Origin: an uncultured Pseudoflavonifractor sp.
GTDB taxonomy: Bacteria; Bacillota; Clostridia; Oscillospirales; Oscillospiraceae
Direction of reading: 5' to 3'
NCBI RefSeq assembly: GCF_944387275.1
Contig: NZ_CALXEG010000019.1
Location: 1 to 52,417, forward strand
DNA: 52,417 nucleotides
Numbering within the stretch: position 1 is the first letter of the stretch; every line of letters begins with the position of its first letter. The notes under the pieces are model-generated. The model had not been told where the DNA came from, ran no database searches, and saw only the letters and a program-made list of their open reading frames with translations. This document shows positions 44,990 to 52,417 of the stretch, piece after piece. The translations under genes and the position numbers were made by a program.

Positions 44990-46033
44990 ATGGCAACCAT
45001 CAAGGAAATCGCACGACTGGCGGGCGTCTCCCGCGGCACTGTGGACCGCGTGCTCAACAACCGCCCCGGCGTCAAGCCGGAGACCGCTCAGGCCGTCCGG
45101 AACATTATGGAGGAACTGAACTACCGCCCCAATCTGGCGGGAAAGATCCTGGCCGCCGGCAAGCAGCGTCTCAGGCTGGGCTTTCTCATTCCGGACGGGC
45201 CGGAGTTTATTTTTTATCAGGACATCCTCCGCTCAGCCCGGAAAAAGGCGGCGGAACTGGAGGATCTGGGAATCGAGGTGCTTTTCTACCTCATCTCCTC
45301 TCTGGCCCCCCAGGCCCTGGCCCCGGTCCTGGAGCAGATCCAGGCCGACGAGTTGTCCGGCCTGGCCCTGAACCCCTCCGGCAATCCCCAGCTTCTGGCC
45401 CTGGCCCGCTCCTTTGCCGACCGCCATGCCCCCGTGGTGTTCTACAATATGGACGAGCCGGGAGAGCCGCGGCTGTGCTATGTGGGCTGCGACTACCGGA
45501 AGGCGGGACATGTGGCCGCCGGGCTGTGCGCCATGGCCATTGGCGGCGTGGGAACCGTGGCCATGATCACTATTTTCACCGCAACAGTCCCCAGCTTCGC
45601 GGAGCGGGCCGACGGCTTCATCAGCGAACTGCGGCAGAACTACCCCGGCATCCATCTGCTCAACGGCGGCGCCCCCACCGTCTTTTTCCACAACGATTAC
45701 TCCGCCGTCCACCAGCTCTTCCGGGACCATCCGGAACTCAGCGCGGTTTACATCGTCAATCCGGGTGACTTCTCCGTCTGCCGCGAGGCCAAGCGGGCAG
45801 CCGGCGACCGCCCCCTGCGCATCATCACCAACGACCTGGTTCCCGCCCAGCGGGAGATGCTGCGGGAGGGCGTCATCACCGTGACCCTGGGCCAGCAGCC
45901 CGAGCTCCAGGGCTCCCTTCCCCTCCAGCTGCTCTATGAGGCCCTGGTCTACGGCACGGCCCCCTCCTCCAGCTGCCTCTATACCCAGCTGAATATCTAC
46001 CTGCCCCAGAATGTGTGCCCTCTCCCGGCCTGA
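44990..46033 (+). CDS. LacI-family transcriptional regulator
   Basis: 347 residues. N-terminal LacI helix-turn-helix (TIKEIARLAGVSRGTVDRVL) and hinge helix region (LAGKILAAGKQ), followed by a periplasmic-binding-protein-like effector domain (GFLIPDGPEFIFYQDI to the end) that should bind a sugar. The next gene is a GH3 and the intergenic region carries two LacI-style palindromes, so it very probably controls that gene. AGGAGG precedes the start. The effector is unknown. Confidence 0.92.
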   Translation: MATIKEIARLAGVSRGTVDRVLNNRPGVKPETAQAVRNIMEELNYRPNLAGKILAAGKQRLRLGFLIPDGPEFIFYQDILRSARKKAAELEDLGIEVLFYLISSLAPQALAPVLEQIQADELSGLALNPSGNPQLLALARSFADRHAPVVFYNMDEPGEPRLCYVGCDYRKAGHVAAGLCAMAIGGVGTVAMITIFTATVPSFAERADGFISELRQNYPGIHLLNGGAPTVFFHNDYSAVHQLFRDHPELSAVYIVNPGDFSVCREAKRAAGDRPLRIITNDLVPAQREMLREGVITVTLGQQPELQGSLPLQLLYEALVYGTAPSSSCLYTQLNIYLPQNVCPLPA

Positions 46034-46171
46034 CCTTTTTTCCGCGCTTTTTCCTCGCAGCACCGTCTGCGCCTCTCCCCATCCGGCGGCGGCGTTCTTT
46101 ATATTTTTCCTGAAATTTACTTGGTATTTTTGTGTAAAAGAGATAATCTTGTTTCAGCTATTCCGCCGATA

Positions 46172-46200
46172 TTGACAGCAGCCCAGAATGTTATTCATAT
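46172..46200 (+). promoter_or_regulatory. Promoter of the GH3 gene
   Basis: Consensus TTGACA (46172-46177), 17-base spacer and a weak -10 TCATAT (46195-46200). The first operator begins 9 bases after the -10, over the expected start site. Confidence 0.55.
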
Positions 46201-46209
46201 ATCCGCAAT

Positions 46210-46221
46210 GTGCCCGGGCAC
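46210..46221. promoter_or_regulatory. LacI-type operator 1
   Basis: A perfect 12-bp palindrome GTGCCCGGGCAC with central CG and flanking AA/TT, over the expected transcription start. Confidence 0.8.
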
Positions 46222-46242
46222 GTTTTTTTAGTCTATTGTAAT

Positions 46243-46254
46243 GTGCTCGAGCAC
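46243..46254. promoter_or_regulatory. LacI-type operator 2
   Basis: A perfect 12-bp palindrome GTGCTCGAGCAC, 33 bp centre to centre from operator 1. That is about three helical turns, so both sites face the same side of the DNA. Confidence 0.8.
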
Positions 46255-46283
46255 GAACAAAGGACTGTGAGGAGAGGAACGGA

Positions 46284-49226
46284 ATGGAAAATGCACGGCA
46301 GAAAAAGCCCATGAGCAACAAATCCTTTGTCCGCATCTGGACCATTGTGCTCGCTGTTGTCCTGGTACTGGCCCTGGCGCTGAATATCGCCCTGGGTATT
46401 TTCAGCAGCTATGTGGACAACTATCTGGGCGGCGGGACCTTTACCATCGTCAACGCCGAGGGCACTGAGAGCTGGGACACCCAGTACGCCAAGTCTGACT
46501 ATGCCTCCGCTGACGAGACCAACGCCGCCGCTGCGGATATGGTGGTGGAGCTGGAGCAGGAGGGTATCGTGCTCATGAAGAACAACGGCGCCCTGCCTCT
46601 GGATCTGTCCAGCGAGAGCAAGGTGACCCTGCTGGGCCGGGACGCCGCCGACCCGGTGTACGGCGGCTCGGGCTCCGGTTCGGTGGACGCCTCCACTGCC
46701 GTGGACGCCAAGTCCGGTCTGGAGAACGCCGGCTTTGAGGTCAACGGCACGGTCTACGACCTGCTGTCCGCCTACGCCTCCGACAGCAGCCACCCCAAGG
46801 CCAACATCGTGATGGACAAGCCCGACGAGTCCTCCTACTACATCGGCGAGATGCCGGTGGAGAACTACACCGACGAGGCCGTGGCCAGCTTTGCCTCGTA
46901 CAACGGCGCCGCCATCGTGATGATCGGCCGGGGCGGCGGCGAGGGCGGCGACCTGGCCCGGGACATGGAGGGCTGGGACGACAACTATGTGAAGGGCCAG
47001 CACCAGCTGGAGCTCAACCAGGACGAGAAGGACGTCATTGAGCTGGCCAAGGCCAACTTTGACAAGGTCATCGTCCTCATCAACGCCTCCACCACCATGG
47101 AGCTGGGCATTCTGGAGGACGACCCCGACGTGGACGCCATCGTGTGGATCGGCTCCCCCGGTCAGACCGGCTTTACCGCTGTGGGCCAGGTGCTCTCCGG
47201 CGAGGTGAACCCCTCCGGCAAGACCGCCGACCTGTGGGCTGCCGACTTCACCAAGGACCCCTCCTTTGTCAACTTCGGTTCCTATCAGTACGAGAACGTC
47301 ACCACCGACACCTCCACCTGCAACGGCTACTTCGTGCAGTATGAGGAGGGCATCTACGTGGGCTACCGGTACTACGAGACCGCCGCCGTGGAGGGCTTCA
47401 TCGACTACGACCAGGCCGTTGTCTACCCCTTCGGCTACGGCCTGAGCTACACCACCTTTGACTGGGCCGTCACCAACCAGGAGCTGGGCGGCGTGGACGG
47501 CAACATCACCGTGGACGTGACCGTCACCAACACCGGCTCTGTGGCGGGCAAGGATGTGGTGGAGCTCTACTACTCCGCCCCCTACTATGCCGACCGTGGC
47601 ATTGAGAAGTCCAGCGTGGTGCTGGGCGACTTCGCCAAGACCGGCCTGCTCCAGCCCGGCGAGAGCGAGACCGTCACCCTGACCCTGGCCGTGGAGGACA
47701 TGGCCTCCTACGACTACAAGACCGAGAAGGCCTATGTGCTGGATGAGGGCGAGTACACCATCACCCTCCAGTCCGATTCCCACACCGTCAATGAGGGCTG
47801 CGAGCCCATCTCCTACACCCTGTCCTCCCGCACCGTGTTCAGCGGCGACAACCACCGCTCCTCCGACCTGGCCGCCGTCACCAACCAGTTTGACGATGTG
47901 TCCGCCATGTTCACCGACACCCCCACCGAGGGCTACGCCCTGAACATGAGCCGCTCCGACTTCGCCGGCACCTTCCCCACCGCGCCCGTGGGCGCCGACC
48001 TGGTGGCCAGCGACGAGATCGTGACCGGGTACAACGCCTATGATCCCTCTCAGCACCTGGATGACAGCCTGACCATGCCCACCACCGGCGCGGACAACGG
48101 AGTTTCCCTCATCGACCTGCGGGGTAAGGACTATGACGACCCCCTGTGGCAGGACCTGCTGGACCAGCTGACCGTCCAGGACATGCTGACCGTCATCCTC
48201 ACCGGCGCTTACCACACCGAGATGGTCCAGTCGGTCTCCAAGCCCAACGCTGTGGACCTGGACGGCCCCGCCGGCATCAGCCAGTTCATGGGCGGCCTCC
48301 ACGGCACCGCCTACACCTCTGAGGTGGTCATCGCCTCCAGCTGGAACAAGGGGCTGGCCTACCGCATGGGCGTCATGGTGGGCAACGAGGCCCTGTCCAT
48401 GAACGTCAACGGCTGGTACGCCCCCGCCATGAACATGCACCGCTCCCCCTTCGCGGGCCGCAATTTTGAGTACTATTCCGAGGACCCCGTCCTCTCCGGC
48501 GCCATGGGTACCGCCGTGGTCTCCGGCGCCCAGAGCAAGGGCGTGTACTGCTTCATCAAGCACTTCGCCCTCAACGACCAGGAGAGCCACCGCACCGACG
48601 CCGGCGGCGCCCAGGGCGTGGCCAGCTGGGCCAACGAGCAGGCCATCCGTGAGATCTACCTCAAGCCCTTTGAGATGACCGTCAAGGACGGCGGCGCTGA
48701 GATGACCTACATCTCCGACGAGAACGGCACTCTGTCCACCAAGTGGCTGCCCCCCCTGGCGGTGATGAGCTCCTTCAACCGCATCGGCACCACCTGGGCC
48801 GGCGGCTCCAAGGCCCTCATGACCAATGTGCTCCGGAACGAGTGGGGCTTTGTGGGCTACGCCATCACCGACTTCAACCTGTACAATTACATGTACCCCG
48901 ACATGGGCGTGGCCGCCGGCACCGACCTGATGCTCACCTTCACCCCCATGAAGAGCATGGCGGACACCACCTCCGCCACCTCCGTCACCAACATGCGCAA
49001 CGCCATGCACAACATCCTCTACACTGTGGCCAACTCCAACGCCATGAACGGTATCGCCCCCGGCGCCGAGATGGTGTACCACATGTCCACCTGGCGTGTG
49101 GTGCAGATCGCCGTGGACGTAGTGCTGGGCGTGCTCTACGTGGCCGCCATCGCCTGGGTGGTGGTCCGTGTGAAAAAGCACAAGAATGACCCTGTGGACG
49201 CGGCCGACACCGCCCCCAAGGCCTGA
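46284..49226 (+). CDS. Membrane-anchored GH3 glycoside hydrolase under LacI-type control
   Basis: 980 residues. N-terminal helix (about 14-36), GH3 C-domain (GIVLMKNNGALPL), Fn3-like domain after YPFGYGLSYTTF, GH3 catalytic barrel, then a C-terminal helix and basic tail (RVKKHKNDP). Active-site motifs are intact: DGPAGI, MNMHRSP, GRNFEYYSEDP, IKHFALNDQE, SSFNRIG and nucleophile Asp863 in AITDFN. It is the closest complete relative in the window of the truncated GH3 at 878-2113. Predicted to display the enzyme outside with both ends in the membrane. The substrate is probably a beta-glucoside or a similar plant or host glycoside, by family only. Confidence 0.93.
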   Translation: MENARQKKPMSNKSFVRIWTIVLAVVLVLALALNIALGIFSSYVDNYLGGGTFTIVNAEGTESWDTQYAKSDYASADETNAAAADMVVELEQEGIVLMKNNGALPLDLSSESKVTLLGRDAADPVYGGSGSGSVDASTAVDAKSGLENAGFEVNGTVYDLLSAYASDSSHPKANIVMDKPDESSYYIGEMPVENYTDEAVASFASYNGAAIVMIGRGGGEGGDLARDMEGWDDNYVKGQHQLELNQDEKDVIELAKANFDKVIVLINASTTMELGILEDDPDVDAIVWIGSPGQTGFTAVGQVLSGEVNPSGKTADLWAADFTKDPSFVNFGSYQYENVTTDTSTCNGYFVQYEEGIYVGYRYYETAAVEGFIDYDQAVVYPFGYGLSYTTFDWAVTNQELGGVDGNITVDVTVTNTGSVAGKDVVELYYSAPYYADRGIEKSSVVLGDFAKTGLLQPGESETVTLTLAVEDMASYDYKTEKAYVLDEGEYTITLQSDSHTVNEGCEPISYTLSSRTVFSGDNHRSSDLAAVTNQFDDVSAMFTDTPTEGYALNMSRSDFAGTFPTAPVGADLVASDEIVTGYNAYDPSQHLDDSLTMPTTGADNGVSLIDLRGKDYDDPLWQDLLDQLTVQDMLTVILTGAYHTEMVQSVSKPNAVDLDGPAGISQFMGGLHGTAYTSEVVIASSWNKGLAYRMGVMVGNEALSMNVNGWYAPAMNMHRSPFAGRNFEYYSEDPVLSGAMGTAVVSGAQSKGVYCFIKHFALNDQESHRTDAGGAQGVASWANEQAIREIYLKPFEMTVKDGGAEMTYISDENGTLSTKWLPPLAVMSSFNRIGTTWAGGSKALMTNVLRNEWGFVGYAITDFNLYNYMYPDMGVAAGTDLMLTFTPMKSMADTTSATSVTNMRNAMHNILYTVANSNAMNGIAPGAEMVYHMSTWRVVQIAVDVVLGVLYVAAIAWVVVRVKKHKNDPVDAADTAPKA

Positions 49227-49249
49227 TCTTCCATCCTTCCAAGACAACG

Positions 49250-49287
49250 AAAAACCGGCACACACTTCACGTGTGTGCCGGTTTTTT
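49250..49287. terminator. Bidirectional terminator
   Basis: Stem AAAAACCGGCACACAC with its complement, followed by TTTTTT. It separates the convergent GH3 and nifU genes. Confidence 0.92.
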
Positions 49288-49296
49288 ATCGTCCGC

Positions 49297-49734
49297 TCAG
49301 TGCTCGTGGCCGCAGCTGCCGCAGCACCCGCCGCAGGCAAAGCCCTCCACAGCCTCAGGGTCCACGCCCTGCTTCTTGTAGTAGTCCGCCAGGGCGGCCT
49401 TGATGGCCTCCTCGGCCAGCACGGAACAGTGGAGCTTGTGTCCGGGCAGGCCGTCCAGAGCCTCGGCCACCGCCGCGTTGGTCAGCTGCATGGCCTCGGC
49501 CACCGGCTTGCCCTTGATCATCTCGGTGGCCATGGAGGAGGACGCAATGGCCGAACCGCAGCCAAAGGTCTTGAACTTCACATCGGTGATCACGTCGTTG
49601 TCGATCTTCAGGTACATCTTCATGATGTCGCCGCACTTGGGGTTGCCCACCTGGCCCACGCCGTCGGCGTCGGGGATCTCGCCCACGTTGCGGGGGTGCT
49701 CAAAATGGTCCATGACCTTCTCGGAATACAGCAT
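49297..49734 (-). CDS. nifU: Iron-sulfur cluster scaffold protein NifU/IscU type
   Basis: 145 residues. Three scaffold cysteines in GNPKCGD, TFGCGSAIASSS and KLHCSVLAEEAI. The C-terminal tail CGGCCGSCGHEH is Cys/His-rich, as in several clostridial IscU-like proteins. Assembles Fe-S clusters with the cysteine desulfurase encoded just upstream, 18 bases apart, in one operon. Confidence 0.93.
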   Translation of the reverse strand: MLYSEKVMDHFEHPRNVGEIPDADGVGQVGNPKCGDIMKMYLKIDNDVITDVKFKTFGCGSAIASSSMATEMIKGKPVAEAMQLTNAAVAEALDGLPGHKLHCSVLAEEAIKAALADYYKKQGVDPEAVEGFACGGCCGSCGHEH

Positions 49735-49752
49735 ATCTTGTCTCTCCTTTTC

Positions 49753-50946
49753 TCACTCGTCCAGGTCCCAGGTGGGCCGGCCGGTCTCCTTGTCCCACAC
49801 GGGGGACATGTCGCGCAGGTAGGTCACCGCCTTGGGCACCTCCCGCAGGATGGTATCAACGTCTTCTTCGGTGGTCTCCCGGCCCAGGCTCAGGCGGAGG
49901 GAGCCGTGGGCGATGGCGTGGGGCAGGCCGATGGCCAGCAGCACGTGGGAGGGGTCCAGGGATGCGGAGGAACAGGCGGAGCCAGAGGAGGCACAGATAC
50001 CGGCCCGGTCCAGCTGGAGGAGGAGCGCCTCTCCCTCCACGCCCTCAAACACCAGGGACGCGGTGCCGGGCAGCCGGTGGTCCCGGGCGCCGGTGACACG
50101 GCTGTAGGGCAGGGCGGACAGGCCGTCCAGCAGCTTGTCCCGCAGGGCGGAGAGACAGCGGCTCTCCTCCTCCAGGCCGCCCACCGCCTCCCGGAGGGCG
50201 GCGGCCAGGCCCACGGCGGCAGCCACGTTCTCCGTGCCCGACCGGCGGCCCTTCTCCTGCCCGCCGCCGTGGATGAGGGGCGGCAGCCGGAGGGGCTTGC
50301 GCATGTAGAGCACGCCGATGCCCCGGGGGCCGTAGATCTTGTGGCCGGAGAGGGACAGCAGGTCCACCTTCCAGTCCTCCACGTTGACCGGGATATGGCC
50401 CACGGCCTGGACCGCGTCGGTGTGGAAGAGCACCCCCGCCTCCCGGGCGATGGCGCCGATCTCGGCGATGGGCTCCACGGTGCCGATCTCGTTGTTGGCC
50501 GCCATCACGGAGATCAGGATGGTGTCCGGCCGGATGGCCGCCTTCACGGCGTCAGGGTCCACCCGGCCCTGGCTGTCAACCGGGAGATAGGTCACCTCAT
50601 AGCCCTGCTTCTCCAGCCACTGGGCGGTGTGGAGCACGGCGTGGTGCTCGATGGCGGTGGTGATGATGTGCTTTCCCTTCTTCTGCCGCAGCTCCGCCAC
50701 GCCCTTCAGGGCCCAGTTGTCCGCCTCGGTGCCGCCGGAGGTGAAGTAGATCTCCTCGGGCTTGGCCCCCAGACAGGCGGCGATCTCCGCCCGGGCCTGC
50801 TCCAGGTCGCTCTTGGCCTCCTGGGCGAAGCGGTAGAGGCTGGAGGGGTTGCCGTACTGCTGCTGGAAATAGGGTGTCATGGCCTTCAGAGCCGTATCGG
50901 AAAGGGCCGTGGTGGCCGCGTGGTCGGCATAGATCAATCTGGTCAT
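49753..50946 (-). CDS. nifS: Cysteine desulfurase NifS/IscS type
   Basis: 397 residues. PLP enzyme that takes sulfur from cysteine for Fe-S assembly. YADHAATT at the N-terminus, PLP lysine in SLSGHKIYGPRG, and the catalytic cysteine loop region SSGSACSSAS near residue 325. ATG 50946 is chosen because GAGGAG precedes it; in-frame sequence to 51057 runs through the promoter. Confidence 0.94.
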   Translation of the reverse strand: MTRLIYADHAATTALSDTALKAMTPYFQQQYGNPSSLYRFAQEAKSDLEQARAEIAACLGAKPEEIYFTSGGTEADNWALKGVAELRQKKGKHIITTAIEHHAVLHTAQWLEKQGYEVTYLPVDSQGRVDPDAVKAAIRPDTILISVMAANNEIGTVEPIAEIGAIAREAGVLFHTDAVQAVGHIPVNVEDWKVDLLSLSGHKIYGPRGIGVLYMRKPLRLPPLIHGGGQEKGRRSGTENVAAAVGLAAALREAVGGLEEESRCLSALRDKLLDGLSALPYSRVTGARDHRLPGTASLVFEGVEGEALLLQLDRAGICASSGSACSSASLDPSHVLLAIGLPHAIAHGSLRLSLGRETTEEDVDTILREVPKAVTYLRDMSPVWDKETGRPTWDLDE

Positions 50947-50980
50947 GGATATACTCCTCTCAAAGGCTGATTTCTCAATC

Positions 50981-51014
50981 CTTATAATTCCTATCTGTTT
51001 ACTATGATTATAAG
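50981..51014. promoter_or_regulatory. Inverted repeat overlapping the nifS -10, candidate operator
   Basis: Arms CTTATAAT (50981-50988) and ATTATAAG (51007-51014) are perfectly complementary and 18 bases apart. The right arm contains the -10 element, so a bound protein would block transcription. No IscR/Rrf2 gene lies in the window. Confidence 0.5.
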
Positions 51015-51035
51015 AACACCGCGCCAAAAAGTCAA
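51007..51035 (-). promoter_or_regulatory. Promoter of nifS-nifU
   Basis: On the minus strand, TTGACT (51030-51035), 17-base spacer and perfect TATAAT (51007-51012). Confidence 0.8.
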
Positions 51036-51104
51036 GCCCTTTCGAAAATTTTCTCACCCGCGCCCGTTTATTTCAGCCGCCGCCATTTCTTAACCAAACT
51101 TTAA

Positions 51105-51134
51105 TTGACTTGCTCCGCGCCCCAATGGTATATT
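51105..51134 (+). promoter_or_regulatory. Promoter of the permease gene
   Basis: TTGACT (51105-51110), 18-base spacer and TATATT (51129-51134), 40 bases before ATG 51175. Confidence 0.7.
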
Positions 51135-51174
51135 GAGCTTACCCTTGCAAATCCTTCCGACTGGAGCGGACAGA

Positions 51175-52308
51175 ATGGATAAAAAATTACTGAAAAGCAT
51201 TCTCCTGATCATCACATACGCGGTTCTCCTGGTGCTCTTTATCATCCAATTCAACGAGGTACGCAACCTGTTCTGGACTGTGCTGGGCCTGTTCCAGCCC
51301 CTGTTCATCGGCTTTGCCATCGCCTTTGTGCTCAACCGGCCCTGTCAGCTCTTCTCCCGGCTCTACGACCGGGGACTGGGCAGGACAAAGGCCAAAAACC
51401 TCTCCAGGCCTTTGGCCGTGCTCACCTCCTACCTTCTCCTGTTCGTGCTCATCATCGCCTTTTTCTCCCTGGTGCTCCCCAAGCTGGTGGACAGCATCCA
51501 ACTCTTCCTGAGCAGCATCAACGGCTACATGCTCAACGTGCAGAAGTGGCTCAATGAACAGGAGTGGCTCTCTCCCCTCTTCTCCTCCCTCCATCTGGAG
51601 AATCTGAATCTCTCCACCTTCAGCGACCTGATCAAGGGGGCCCTCAACGGCGTGGTGGACACCCTGACCACCGCCGTGCCCCAGCTGCTGACCATCACCA
51701 GCAACATCATCTCCATCGTGGTCACCGGCTTCCTGTCCATCATCTTCTCGGTATACATGCTCTCGGGCAAGGCCACCCTGCTCTCCCAGTGCCGCCGGGT
51801 GCTCAAGGCCTACGCGCCGCCCAAGGTGGAGGCCTGGGTCACCGACGTGGTCCACCTGACCGCCAATACCTTCACCGCCTTTGTCAGCGGGCAGCTCATT
51901 GAGGCCTGCATTCTGGGCGGCCTCACCGCCCTGGGCATGCTCTTCATCCAGGCCGACTACGCCCCCCTCATCGGCGTCATTGTGGGCACCACCGCCCTCA
52001 TCCCCATGGTGGGCGCGTTTTTGGGCGGCGCGGTGGCCGCCGTGCTGCTCATCATGGTCTCACCTCTGAAGACCCTGATCTTTCTGATCTTCCTTCTGTG
52101 CCTTCAGCAGTTCGAGGGCAACGTGATCTACCCCCGTGTGGTGGGCAGCAACGTGGGTCTGCCCGCCATCTGGGTGCTGGCCGCCGTCACGGTGGGCGGC
52201 GGACTGTTCCAGTTCGTGGGCATTCTGGTCAGCGTACCGGTGGCCTCCGTGCTCTACACCCTGCTCCGTCGGGATGTTCACCGGCGGCTGGGAGAATCCA
52301 AGGTCTGA
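51175..52308 (+). CDS. AI-2E/PerM family (UPF0118) membrane transporter
   Basis: 377 residues with about seven or eight membrane helices, starting KKLLKSILLIITYAVLLVLF and containing LFIGFAIAFVLNRPC and GVIVGTTALIPMVGAFLGG, typical of the TqsA/YdiK/PerM family. Members export small molecules or ions (AI-2 or Na+ in characterised cases); the substrate here is unknown. GGAG 8 bases before ATG 51175 decides the start over in-frame 51133. Confidence 0.9.
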   Translation: MDKKLLKSILLIITYAVLLVLFIIQFNEVRNLFWTVLGLFQPLFIGFAIAFVLNRPCQLFSRLYDRGLGRTKAKNLSRPLAVLTSYLLLFVLIIAFFSLVLPKLVDSIQLFLSSINGYMLNVQKWLNEQEWLSPLFSSLHLENLNLSTFSDLIKGALNGVVDTLTTAVPQLLTITSNIISIVVTGFLSIIFSVYMLSGKATLLSQCRRVLKAYAPPKVEAWVTDVVHLTANTFTAFVSGQLIEACILGGLTALGMLFIQADYAPLIGVIVGTTALIPMVGAFLGGAVAAVLLIMVSPLKTLIFLIFLLCLQQFEGNVIYPRVVGSNVGLPAIWVLAAVTVGGGLFQFVGILVSVPVASVLYTLLRRDVHRRLGESKV

Positions 52309-52316
52309 TAAATAGG

Positions 52317-52341
52317 AACCCCCCGGCATAGCCGGGGGTTT
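52317..52341 (+). terminator. Terminator after the permease gene
   Basis: A short GC stem AACCCCC(C)GGC with GCCGGGGGTT and loop ATA, then TTT. The remaining 76 bases to the window end (52342-52417) show no gene that can be supported. Confidence 0.8.
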
Positions 52342-52417
52342 GATAAGGTAGAATAAGTTTCGCAAAAAGAAAAAGAGACATGGTTTGCAGATCTCTGGTA
52401 GAATGAAGTCGCGACAC

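Noticed and set aside
46233..49340. A 1035-codon open frame antisense to the third GH3
   Set aside because: Same low-complexity antisense composition; it runs through operators and terminator.

Overview
The window is GC-rich bacterial DNA. Its gene content is that of an anaerobic gut Firmicute of the Oscillospiraceae type (Flavonifractor, Lawsonibacter or Intestinimonas relatives): a Gram-positive style PTS with BglG-type antitermination, LytTR/GHKL two-component systems, S-layer homology domains, a SpoVB-like flippase and an ethanolamine microcompartment operon. The genus assignment is inference from gene content and base composition, not from a marker gene.

Layout. 1-820: end of a K+-dependent membrane pyrophosphatase. 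878-6326: a damaged locus in which a minus-strand GH3 gene and a plus-strand sensor kinase gene are both cut at the same point (about 2112), followed by an intact but divergent GH3 gene. 6444-11710: glucose PTS cluster (antiterminated leader, ptsG, glcT/licT-like antiterminator, ptsH, ptsI). 11797-16933 (minus): LytTR response regulator, GHKL kinase and membrane-anchored GH3. 17123-20636: unknown protein, two nucleoside hydrolases, M24 peptidase. 20671-31857 (minus): thirteen-gene eut operon eutG-A-B-C-L-E-M-T-pduL-(small)-N-H-Q. 32001-41947: zinc-ribbon/Ig-like membrane protein, TerB-AAA ATPase, SLH-anchored double NamZ protein, DUF554, flippase, amidase. 42019-44765: pyridoxamine kinase, a tRNA-Leu(UAG) locus split by a roughly 0.5-kb AT-rich insert, small membrane protein, GreA. 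44990-49226: LacI-type regulator and a third complete GH3 with a pair of palindromic operators. 49297-52308: NifU/NifS and an AI-2E/PerM-type permease.

How it works together. The PTS cluster imports and phosphorylates glucose, with its antiterminator acting on an RNA hairpin upstream of ptsG. The eut operon encodes a minimal three-shell-protein compartment (EutM, EutL, EutN) that splits ethanolamine to acetaldehyde and ammonia, then to ethanol, acetyl-CoA and acetyl phosphate. Several of its cargo proteins carry encapsulation-type helices.

The most unusual feature is the set of four GH3 paralogues with reversed domain order. The three complete ones are tethered to the membrane at both ends; the fragment keeps only the C-terminal anchor. 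Two loci pair a GH3 with an AgrC-like kinase and one pairs it with a LacI regulator. A near-match to that LacI operator lies inside the promoter of a kinase-linked GH3, so the regulatory branches may be connected. This looks like a sense-and-hydrolyse surface glycosidase module; the substrate cannot be read from the sequence.
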